Shown: one piece after another, positions 6,057-14,500 of the stretch
Layout: the number at the start of each line of letters is the position of its first letter
Position numbering within the stretch: position 1 is the first letter of the stretch
Assembly: GCF_900199545.1 (NCBI RefSeq)
Contig: NZ_LT962670.1
Location: 674,091 to 702,422, forward strand
Length of the DNA stretch: 28,332 bases
Source of the DNA: Raoultibacter massiliensis
GTDB taxonomy: Bacteria; Actinomycetota; Coriobacteriia; Coriobacteriales; Eggerthellaceae
Reading direction: 5' to 3'
The notes under the pieces: model-generated
Told to the model about the DNA's origin: nothing
What the model saw: the letters and a program-made list of their open reading frames with translations, nothing else
Database searches by the model: none
Position numbers and translations under genes: made by a program

Positions 6057-6488
6057 GTGGATAAGAAAGACTGCATCGCGCCCTGCGGGTTGGACTGCTT
6101 CAACTGCAGCTGGTTCGAAGCGAATCTGACTGATGAGTTCAAGCGGAAAGAGGCCGAGCGGCTCTCCCTTTCGTTTGACGAGGTCGGCTGCAAGGGCTGT
6201 AGGGGCGAGCAAGGGAAATGCTATTGGGCGCAAGGAGATTGCGCAACGTGGTCGTGCGTCGAAGGAAGGGGCGTCGCCTATTGTTTCGAGTGCGACGAAT
6301 TCCCTTGCGGTTTGTTGGCTCCTACGGAAAAGGGATCCGATTATCCCCACAACATGAAGATCTACAATCTGTGCCGAATGAAGACCCGTGGCATAGAGGC
6401 CTGGATTGAAGAGTCGGCTCTCATCCGCGAACGCTATTACGAAGGCGATTTCATCGTGGGCCGCGGCCCCGTTCTCGAAGGCGAATAG
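6057..6488 (+). CDS. DUF3795 cysteine-rich protein
   Basis: A 143-residue protein starting MDKKDCIAPCGLDCFNCSWF. It has the DUF3795 signature of an N-terminal C-x3-CGLxC-x2-C cluster, then GCKGCRG, CYW, CATWSC and CFECDEFPC pairs, ten or more cysteines that probably bind zinc or an iron-sulfur cluster. No enzymatic function is established for the family. The start is ambiguous: GTG at 6057 has GGGAG eight bases upstream, while GTG at 6048 would add three residues (MSN). It is a single gene, convergent with the LuxR gene that follows. Confidence 0.8.
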   Translation: MDKKDCIAPCGLDCFNCSWFEANLTDEFKRKEAERLSLSFDEVGCKGCRGEQGKCYWAQGDCATWSCVEGRGVAYCFECDEFPCGLLAPTEKGSDYPHNMKIYNLCRMKTRGIEAWIEESALIRERYYEGDFIVGRGPVLEGE

Positions 6489-6600
6489 CGAACGGCGCAG
6501 GCAAAAGAAGCCGGCCTTGCCGGAAGCCTGGATCGACGAGACGGCGTAGGCGGCAGGCATCTTTTCGCTTGCGTGCAAACCTTCGCTCTGGCTCGCTTTC

Positions 6601-8229
6601 CTATCCTTTCGTTCGGTTCGCCGCTCGAAGCTCGTCTGCCCGTGCGTCGACGATGCTCATGAGTTCTTGCTGCGCATGCACGTCGAGCTTGCGATAGATA
6701 TTGCGTAGGTGCGATTTGGCCGTGTCTCTCGATATCACGAGCTGCTCCTGCACGAATCCGAGGTTTCTCCCGTGCGCAAGCAGCATGAAGACTTCGGTTT
6801 CCCGAGGCGTAAGCTTCGCTTCGGTTGCCACTTCGTCGCATGCTAGCCTGAATGCGCCTTTTGAGAAGGATGTGGCGGCGGGCTTCGCGTCGCCCAGATC
6901 TTCCCAGATAGGGTTGCCTTTGATGAGGATCAGCCCGCACATCATGAGCACGAAAACCGCCAGCATGCACATGTCGGTTCCGTTTACGCCGAGCGCGTTT
7001 GCGCCCATGCCGGAAAGGTAGCCGACGGCTTGGCCTGCCAAAAGCAGGAATCCGACGGCAGAGAAGAACACCGCTTCTTGCGGGCGTCGGTCGGAAACAA
7101 GGTGCGAGCAAAGCGTTTGGACGATGGCGAATACATAGAAGTATCCAGCGGTGTAGAGGATTTCGCCGATGACGAACAGATCGCCTGTCATCTGCGTGCC
7201 GTTTTGGATGATGCCTCCATTAAAGGAAATGACGATGAAGGCGAGCGCCATAAACGGGATGCCTATCTGGTAGATGAGCCGCCGATAATTCAGATGCAGG
7301 AAGTATGCGGTAAGAAGCAGAAGGGCGAGTGCCAGCAAAAACCCGAGAATGCTGCTGAACCCAACAAAGTCGAGGAACCCCAGGGTACTGAAAACGTTTG
7401 CCATCTCGCGCCAGATGCAGAATTGTGCAGAGCATTTGACGATGGTCACCGATTGAAAGATGAAATGCCACAATCCGATTGCGGCACCTTGAAGGAATAC
7501 CGTGCACAAAAGACGCCAGGGCATAGCCCGAAACGCCCCTTCCCCCCCTGCCTTTCCATGAGCGTCCTTTGCGTCGGCGTCTTGCGCGGCGAGGTTCCGG
7601 GTGTCGGAATTGCCGGCACCCTCTTCCTCTCGGCCTCGCGGACGCTTTTTCGTGCTCTTGCTTCCAAGTGTTTTTCCTTCTTCTGATCTTCGGGGAAGCG
7701 TAAGCAGAAGTGCGGCGCTTCCGAGCGGAACAAGGGCAAGCAGCATATCCTGCTTGCTCGCATCGAGCAGGAATATGACGATAGCGCCAAGCGAAGCGGC
7801 CGCAAGCGCAAGCGAGGCGATCCTGATGACCCGTCTCGAATCGTACTGGGCGATACGGGGGCTCCACGAAGCGAAGAGCAGAGCGGCAAGCGCCCCCGAA
7901 CAGATGCTTGCGATCGGTTGCATGAAAGCAGACGGGATGTTCGGAACAAACGAGGCGATTGTCACAATGGCGAAAGCCGCCGTGGCGGTTTGCGTGATCA
8001 CGTTGATGCGTCCGCGCAGCAGCCATGCGATCGCGAAGGTTGCGAGCGCGGCGGCGATGATGATGCTGCGGTCGTCTAGCAAGACGGCGGAGCCGGGTGT
8101 GCCCATGGCTGCGCCCAGGGGCTTGACGAAGAGGAACCAAAGCCAATTACAGAACAAGCCGTAACCGAGCCACAAAGGCCAATCGTTCAGAAGCCCGCCA
8201 AACGGGCCTGCGCTTCGTTTTTCCTTCAT
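6601..8229 (-). CDS. Membrane-embedded LuxR-family transcriptional regulator
   Basis: A 542-residue protein with about ten to twelve membrane segments in two blocks, separated by a charged loop (about 190-235, rich in K, R, E and G), and a C-terminal LuxR helix-turn-helix (about 470-535: LTPRETEVFMLLAHG ... RDTAKSHLRNIYRKLDVHAQQE). The architecture of a polytopic sensor fused to LuxR DNA binding is abundant in Eggerthellaceae, where such genes sit beside reductase genes. I place the start at ATG 8227-8229, after a GGGGGG-type ribosome binding site; an upstream in-frame start at 8283 would add 18 unlikely residues. It is divergent from the molybdopterin enzyme gene and probably controls it in response to its substrate. 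Confidence 0.88.
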   Translation of the reverse strand: MKEKRSAGPFGGLLNDWPLWLGYGLFCNWLWFLFVKPLGAAMGTPGSAVLLDDRSIIIAAALATFAIAWLLRGRINVITQTATAAFAIVTIASFVPNIPSAFMQPIASICSGALAALLFASWSPRIAQYDSRRVIRIASLALAAASLGAIVIFLLDASKQDMLLALVPLGSAALLLTLPRRSEEGKTLGSKSTKKRPRGREEEGAGNSDTRNLAAQDADAKDAHGKAGGEGAFRAMPWRLLCTVFLQGAAIGLWHFIFQSVTIVKCSAQFCIWREMANVFSTLGFLDFVGFSSILGFLLALALLLLTAYFLHLNYRRLIYQIGIPFMALAFIVISFNGGIIQNGTQMTGDLFVIGEILYTAGYFYVFAIVQTLCSHLVSDRRPQEAVFFSAVGFLLLAGQAVGYLSGMGANALGVNGTDMCMLAVFVLMMCGLILIKGNPIWEDLGDAKPAATSFSKGAFRLACDEVATEAKLTPRETEVFMLLAHGRNLGFVQEQLVISRDTAKSHLRNIYRKLDVHAQQELMSIVDARADELRAANRTKG

Positions 8230-8304
8230 TCCCGTATCCCCCCTTGTGCCCAGTATACGACATACGGGGGCGGGGAGGTCCACCAGGAGTGTGGAAAACG
8301 CGTC

Positions 8305-8321
8305 TCACACCGCTGGTGTGA
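8305..8321. promoter_or_regulatory. Perfect palindrome, candidate operator
   Basis: TCACACC-GCT-GGTGTGA (7-bp arms, 3-bp centre) lies in the 160-bp gap between the divergent LuxR gene and the molybdopterin oxidoreductase gene. Position and symmetry suit a dimeric helix-turn-helix regulator, most simply the neighbouring LuxR protein. A second weaker CCAC/GTGG pair lies at 8280-8294. Confidence 0.5.
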
Positions 8322-8389
8322 TGTGCAAATATCGGGCTCCCGTAACGTGTGCGCTGTCCGATCAATCAGATAGGGTGGAAGGGGAAAGC

Positions 8390-10669
8390 ATGGAACTGAC
8401 AAGACGACAATTCGCTGCGCTCGCATCGTCGGCGGCAGGTGTTGCGGCACTCAGTATGGCTGGATGCAGCCCGAACAAAGACAGCGGGAAGCCCGAGGAG
8501 GCAGATGCCCACGAGCCTTACGTATCGCCCATGACCGACGGCGAGATCACCAAGGTTCGCACGGCATGCGGCAACTGCCATAACAACTGCGGTATGATTG
8601 CCAACGTGAGGGATGGCGTGATCATCTCGCTCGAGGGCGATCCCGAGCATCCGCACGGCAAGGGTTCTCTGTGCCCGAAGGGGCAGGCGTTTCTCGACGT
8701 GGTCTACGCGCCCGATCGCGTGACCAAGCCGCTCAAGCGTGCGGGGGAGCGCGGTGAGGGCAAATGGGAAGAGATGGAATGGGATGAGGCTCTCGACTAC
8801 ATTGCCGAAAAGCTCACTGAAATCAGGGACACGTACGGTCCCGAGTACCTTTGCTACAGCAACGGCGCGCCCGTGCAGAACATCGTGCGCAACGCATACT
8901 GGGAATTCTATGCGCGCTACGGCACGCCCAATCAGGCTGCCGTGCCCAACCTGTGCTTCGTGCCGCGTTTGGTGGCGCTGAACACCACGTACGGGTTCCG
9001 CAACGAGGATGACTACAACAACGCCGATCTCATCATCTTGTGGGGCGCCAACCCGTTCGCATCGATGCGTCCGAGCTCGTTTATGTGCTACGAGAAAAAG
9101 GGCTGCCTCTCGTCGCTCATCGACGCGATGGAGCGCGGTGTCAACCTTGTGGCGATCGATCCGGTGTGCTCCGAGACGGCAAACAAAGCGACCACGTGGA
9201 TTCCCATTCGCCCCGGCACCGACGGCGCGATGGCGCTTGCCATGATTCACACCGTTATCAAGGAAGATCTCTACGACCATGACTTCGTGGAGAAGTGGTG
9301 CCAGGGATTCGACGAGCTGTCCTCGTTTATCGAGCAGTACTCACCTGAGTGGGCTGAAGGAGAGACCGGCGTTCCCGTGCAGACCATCGCCGATCTTGCC
9401 CGCACGTACGCCACCACGCCGCGGGCGACCATCCACGATGGAAACAACTTCGCGCTGCAAACGAATTGCGTGCAGGCGACGCGGGCCATCGCGATTCTGG
9501 AGTCGATCACCGGCCATATCGACGTGGAGGGCGGCAACTGCTGCTTCCCCGATGTCATCGGCAATCCGAAAGCCGTGGAGATGGGCAACTCGGCAGGCAT
9601 CAAGACCACGGTCGCCGTCGACAAACCTCCGCTGGCGGCCACGTACAATCCCATGCTCGCAGCGGGCATGCCCGCAACGCTTCGTGCGATCGAGACCGGC
9701 GAGCCCTACGTGCCGAAGGCGATGATGATGTACCACACCAACGGTGCGATCACGCAGGCGCAACCCCAGCGGACGATCGAGCTTCTGCGCAATCTGGACT
9801 TCATCGTGGTGAACGATCTGTTCATTACCCAGACGGCGCTGCAGTTGGCAGACGTGTTCATTCCCGATTGCACGTTTCTCGAGCGCTACGACTATCGTAC
9901 GTATCCGTCGGCCGAGGGTACGGTGGTGACGCTTCGCCAGCAGGCGATCGAGCCGCGCGACGGCATCATGAACACCTACGACTTCGAGTACGCGCTCGCC
10001 GAGCGCATGGGATTCGCCGAAGGATACCCATGGACGAACCAAGAGGAGTTCATCACGTACGCGCTCACTCCCTCGGGACTCACATTCGAAGACCTCAAGG
10101 CTAATCCGACGCAGATCGTCGGCAAGCACGAATACCGCAAGTACGAAACGGGTGGACTTCGTCCTGACGGCGAACCTGGCTTCAACACGCCTGACGGGAA
10201 GGTCGATCTGGTCGATCTCGCGTTCAAGAAGAACGGTTACGATCCGCTGCCCGCCTACGTGCCCCCGGCGGCATCGGCTTCCACGAAGCCCGAGGTGGCG
10301 GCAGCTTACCCGCTGATCGGCATCAACAGGCGCATCGTGTACTACGCTCACTTCAAATACCGCAACAACCCGTACCTGCGCGAGAACCGGCCCGATCCCG
10401 TAGTGCTCATGAACCCCGTCGACGCGAAGGATCGCTCGCTTGCCGATGGCGAATGGATCAAGCTCACCTCCCTTTTCGGCGAGGCGAAGTTTCTGCTTAA
10501 CGTCTCGGAGCGCGTCATGGCTGGCGTGCTGTGGGTCGACGGCGGCTGGGGAGATCCGTGGGCCTACGAAGACAGCAACCTGAACGCGCTTGTCGACGGC
10601 ACGGAGCTCGATCCCGTATCGCAATCGCCTTCGCTTCACTCGTTTTTCGTTGAAGCAAGCAAGGCATAG
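8390..10669 (+). CDS. Molybdopterin oxidoreductase, catalytic subunit (DMSO reductase family, Tat lipoprotein)
   Basis: A 759-residue exported reductase. The N-terminus has a Tat signal (TRRQF at 4-8) and a lipobox-like MAGC (Cys26), so it is probably anchored outside the membrane. The cysteines C60, C63, C67 and C95 (CGNCHNNC ... LCPKG) bind one [4Fe-4S] cluster. The Mo-bisPGD domains follow, and the likely Mo ligand is C189 in PNLCF. The C-terminal dinucleotide-binding domain ends with GGWGDPW. ATG at 8390 follows GGAAGGGG. The iron-sulfur partner starts 29 bp downstream, so the pair is an operon. No membrane anchor subunit is present. The family reduces sulfoxides, N-oxides, polysulfide, tetrathionate, or catechols in Eggerthella. 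The substrate here is not deducible; this enzyme is shorter than the roughly 1000-residue catechol dehydroxylases. Confidence 0.93.
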   Translation: MELTRRQFAALASSAAGVAALSMAGCSPNKDSGKPEEADAHEPYVSPMTDGEITKVRTACGNCHNNCGMIANVRDGVIISLEGDPEHPHGKGSLCPKGQAFLDVVYAPDRVTKPLKRAGERGEGKWEEMEWDEALDYIAEKLTEIRDTYGPEYLCYSNGAPVQNIVRNAYWEFYARYGTPNQAAVPNLCFVPRLVALNTTYGFRNEDDYNNADLIILWGANPFASMRPSSFMCYEKKGCLSSLIDAMERGVNLVAIDPVCSETANKATTWIPIRPGTDGAMALAMIHTVIKEDLYDHDFVEKWCQGFDELSSFIEQYSPEWAEGETGVPVQTIADLARTYATTPRATIHDGNNFALQTNCVQATRAIAILESITGHIDVEGGNCCFPDVIGNPKAVEMGNSAGIKTTVAVDKPPLAATYNPMLAAGMPATLRAIETGEPYVPKAMMMYHTNGAITQAQPQRTIELLRNLDFIVVNDLFITQTALQLADVFIPDCTFLERYDYRTYPSAEGTVVTLRQQAIEPRDGIMNTYDFEYALAERMGFAEGYPWTNQEEFITYALTPSGLTFEDLKANPTQIVGKHEYRKYETGGLRPDGEPGFNTPDGKVDLVDLAFKKNGYDPLPAYVPPAASASTKPEVAAAYPLIGINRRIVYYAHFKYRNNPYLRENRPDPVVLMNPVDAKDRSLADGEWIKLTSLFGEAKFLLNVSERVMAGVLWVDGGWGDPWAYEDSNLNALVDGTELDPVSQSPSLHSFFVEASKA

Positions 10670-10698
10670 GACTCGCAGGAAGAGGAAAGGAATCAGCG

Positions 10699-11343
10699 AT
10701 GAGCCATTATGGAATGACGATAGACCTCGACCGTTGTGTGGGATGCAGGGCGTGCTCGGTCGGGTGCACGATGCATAACGGGCTTCCGAAAAACGTGAGG
10801 TTCAGCTATGTGAACGAGCAGGAGTCGGGAACGTTTCCCGATGTGAAGGTGGATTATTTGCCGCATGCGTGCATGCAGTGCATCGATCCGATCTGCATGT
10901 CGGTCTGTCCGACGGGGGCAACCTACCAGACCGAAGAGGGGGTCGTGCTTATCGACCAGGAGGTCTGCATCGGATGCGAAAGCTGCGTGACCGCATGCCC
11001 CTACGGTGCTCGCAAGCTCATGGTTGAGGTCGAACCCAATCACGATGAAGGCATGACGGCCTATGAAGAGACGGTGTTTTCGTACCACAAAGCGAACACC
11101 ACAGGGAAATGCACCTTCTGTTACGACCGAGTGGCGCAGGGCGAACTGCCGGTTTGCGTGGCCACCTGCCCGGCCCACGCTCGCCGTTTCGGCGATCTCG
11201 ACGATCCTGAATCGGATGTGGCGAAGGTCCTTGCCGACGGCAACGCCCATACGATCTTCGAAAGCCAGAACATGCAGACATCCGTTTACTATATATACGA
11301 AGGCGACCTCGATATCGACGCTATGTTGGGGGCGGGAAAGTAA
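10699..11343 (+). CDS. Four-cluster ferredoxin-like electron transfer subunit (DmsB/NrfC type)
   Basis: A 214-residue protein with four cysteine groups: CVGCRACSVGC (13-23), CMQCIDPICMSVCPTGA (about 54-70), CIGCESCVTACPYGA (about 86-100) and CTFCYDRV ... CVATCPA (about 134-155). These would hold four [4Fe-4S] clusters that pass electrons to the molybdenum subunit. There is no signal peptide of its own, so it probably travels out bound to the Tat-exported catalytic subunit. The ATG follows an AGGAAAGGA ribosome binding site. It is the last gene of the operon; a DmsC/NrfD-type quinol-oxidising subunit is missing and must come from elsewhere. Confidence 0.93.
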   Translation: MSHYGMTIDLDRCVGCRACSVGCTMHNGLPKNVRFSYVNEQESGTFPDVKVDYLPHACMQCIDPICMSVCPTGATYQTEEGVVLIDQEVCIGCESCVTACPYGARKLMVEVEPNHDEGMTAYEETVFSYHKANTTGKCTFCYDRVAQGELPVCVATCPAHARRFGDLDDPESDVAKVLADGNAHTIFESQNMQTSVYYIYEGDLDIDAMLGAGK

Positions 11344-11346
11344 GCT

Positions 11347-11363
11347 CGCCCGATTGCATCGGG
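11347..11363 (+). terminator. Hairpin after the reductase operon
   Basis: GCCCGA-TTGCA-TCGGGC forms a 6-bp stem 4 bp after the stop codon. There is no T-run, so it is at best a weak or factor-assisted terminator. Confidence 0.35.
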
Positions 11364-11467
11364 CCGGGTTGCCGGTAAAGAAAAGCTCTGTCCAAGTAAA
11401 GCAAGGCCCTGTCGGAACGGCGAAAAGTCGTTTCGGCGGGGCGGCTGTGGTTTTTGCCACCTTTGTG

Positions 11468-11495
11468 ATGACAAATCTCGAAGAATGTATATAAT
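11468..11495 (+). promoter_or_regulatory. Promoter of the large adhesin gene
   Basis: ATGACA (11468-11473, five of six matches to the -35 consensus), a 16-bp spacer and a perfect TATAAT (11490-11495) lie about 60 bp upstream of the adhesin start, in a locally AT-rich stretch. Confidence 0.7.
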
Positions 11496-11555
11496 CTCTT
11501 CCATAATTATAGAACCTCTTATATAAATCAAGGGGCTCGAGGATGAGGAGAGAGT

Positions 11556-14500
11556 ATGATCGGGAATGCCCAGTCTTCGCGGGGGACGAGGAAACTGTTC
11601 GCCCTGTTCGTGGCAATTTGCCTGCTGCTATCGCTGATACCCGTGTCCGGCTTCGGGTTTGCCGAAAGCATGGATGCGTCCGCCGCTTCCGGTTCTGCCG
11701 AGTCGGTCCCGGCCGACGGCGAAACACAGAGTGATTCGCCGAAGGGCGACGACGTCGCTGCGACCGACGAAAACGCAGAGCGGTCCGGCGATGATGATGC
11801 GGCAAGCGATGGGGCGGGTCCATCGGACAAAGCGGCCATGGCGGCGCCCGAGTCCGAAAGTGCGGCGGCGAGCGATGGCGGCATCGGCCTTCTGGCAGGC
11901 GAGATCGCCTACCTGACCGGTTCGGTAACCACGACGCCCGTCGATCCGCTTTCGGGTGCGAGCTTCAAGATGGTCATTGAGCTGAACAGCAACAGCGCCG
12001 GCGGCTCAACGACCGAGGGACTGCGCGACACGAAGGTATCTTTCAAGATTCCCGCCAACGTCGAAATCCAATCGCTTCCAACGACCAACGGGCAGTATAC
12101 GGTCGAGCCCGCAAATCCGCAGCCAGGTGATACGGTGACCGTCTCGTACAAAAACGAGATCTCGGTCGGATCGCTGCAAAAGCTCGAGTGCTGGTTCCGC
12201 TTCCCGGCGGGCGTGAGCCTTCCCAGCGAGTCGTTCCAGCCCGAGATCAAGCTTGAGGCATCGAACGCGTATTCCCATACCATGACGCCCGACGAGGCGA
12301 ATCCGACCAACCTGCCTCTTGGAACCGTCATGCAGGTGACACCTCAGGACATCAACCCGATCTTTCTTCATACGGCGGAAATCGATTTGATGCGCGAGGC
12401 GCACTTGGGCGGCCTCAATCAGAACGGCGCGTCGGTGAAAATCGAGTTCCCAGGTGATGCGGAAGTTCTTTCCGTCGTGTACAAAGGGGTCGAGTACGCG
12501 GTGGTCGACGATGGGGCGGGCGGCAAGGTGGCAACCGTGCCCATAGGAACGCTTAACGTGGGCAACCAGGCAACCAAAGAGAAGATCACCGTTTTGTACA
12601 GCTACCCGCCGATGACCTCGCCGGGTACCACCGATTACGAGATCAAGGCCACCTATACGGCAACGCGGTTCGATGGAACCCCTATCGCGGAAACGGGTTT
12701 CATCAACGAGACGGTATCCCATCAAAACGGCGGCTCCGATGCCAATGCCTTCTTCATGAAGCACGCAACCTACCAGGTGTTTAGAACGGGAGGCCAGGCG
12801 CTTACGTTCGAGCTCGACTACACGCCCTACGCCGACATGAGGGACGCGACGCTCACCGACGATCCGATACGCGCAGGGGAGGCTGATTTCTTCGATGCGG
12901 TCGAGTATCGAACGGTCACCTGGACGCCGTACGCGATCCTCGATCCTGTCAACGGGCAAACCGTCAGGACGCAGATGCTCTACCAGACGAGCGCGAACCC
13001 GGGCACATGGCAAAGCGCAGGCGAACCGAGTGCAGTGGGACAGATCAGCGTTGAAGGCCTGGCGCTCGATCCGGGCGATTACGTCACGCAGGTTCAATTC
13101 AAATTCTTCGGCTCGAATGGAAGCGAAGTGCCTGCGGGCTCGAGTCCGGTGAAAATCAGAATCCTCTCCACCACAACCGATGCGATAACGACTTCGGGAA
13201 CCTCGTACGACGATAACAAGCTTACCAATGGCGCCTACATGACTGGCGAGATCCGTTTCCCAGGCAACTCTTCGTACGTCTCTATCGAGGACGAGGGCGT
13301 GAAGAACGCACGTACCGCCGAGACGAACGTTGTGGCGAACAATCCCCAGGTGGGTATCGCGGGGCACGAAAACCCCCTGTCGCCCAACCCGATTATCCCC
13401 GGCGAAGAACTCACGTACAGCATCCGCCACTTCATATACAACTCGGTGCTGCGCGATGCGACGTCGTATCTGATCGTCGATCCGAACATCGAGATCCTCG
13501 ACGTGGCGCTCGACGACCGGTTTCCCGATGCCACATGGTCGGTGACGAAGGCCAGCAACGGCTACCAGCTCGTCAAGGTCGAATGGAACGGCGACATCAC
13601 GAGCGCATGGACGCAATACGGCATCAGCCTCAAGGGCATCGCGAAGCCGGGTATCGGGTCGAACGCCTACTTCCGCTACCTCGTTGCAAGCGACGATCCG
13701 ACGCAGCAATACACCAACGGCGGTGAGGCGACGAACTGGTGGCTCAACGTGCTCCCAGCCGACTGGGCGATCATTGATGCGATTCCCGGTCAGTCCTACG
13801 GCGCGACGTTTCGGCAGGGATACCCTGTCGACAATGGGTTGGGGATGAACCCCCTCAAGCTTGCATCGACTGATGGGACCGATTACGCGCTCACGCAGGC
13901 GGTCGATACCTCGTCGGCACCCAAGACGGGCTATTACTCGCTCGACATCACGAATCCCGAATCGACGAATCTCGAGGAGGTGCGCGTCATCGATATGCTG
14001 CCGACTCTCGGCGACGTGATGGCCCTGAGCGACAACGCGAAGAAGAGCACGGTTGCGCTGCAGGTCGACGGTATGACGCTTGCCGATGGCAGTGCGCTGC
14101 CGTCTTCGTGCGAGCTGTATTACTCAGAGGATGCGACGCCCGCCACGAACCGCATCGAGCTAACTGACTTTTCGGCACTGTCGGGGGCTACGTGGATTCC
14201 GTGGGATGGAATGTCTTCTCTGCCTCCTACCGCGAAGGCCGTTAAGCTCGTGAAGACCGACGGATTGCTCGCGACCGAGTCGTTCGGCATGCGCATGCAG
14301 GTAACGCTTCCCCAAAACGACGGCGGTAGCACGCTTGTCGCATGGAACACCATGTCGGCGGGCGGAAAACATGCGGGCGGCTACATCGTTCCCGGAGAGC
14401 CGCACAAGTCCGGTTTCTATTTGAGTGAGAACGGCGCCACCGAGAAGCTCGCCGGCATCCTGTGGGAAGATACCGACGGAAACGACCTGCGTGACGCGGG

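Noticed and set aside
9341..10639. 432-codon minus-strand frame within the molybdopterin oxidoreductase gene
   Set aside because: It is antisense to a clearly conserved enzyme; its content is rich in R, H and V, typical of a shadow frame.
12006..13709. 567-codon minus-strand frame within the large adhesin gene
   Set aside because: Antisense shadow without domain signals. The sense frame has a signal peptide, domains and an anchor.
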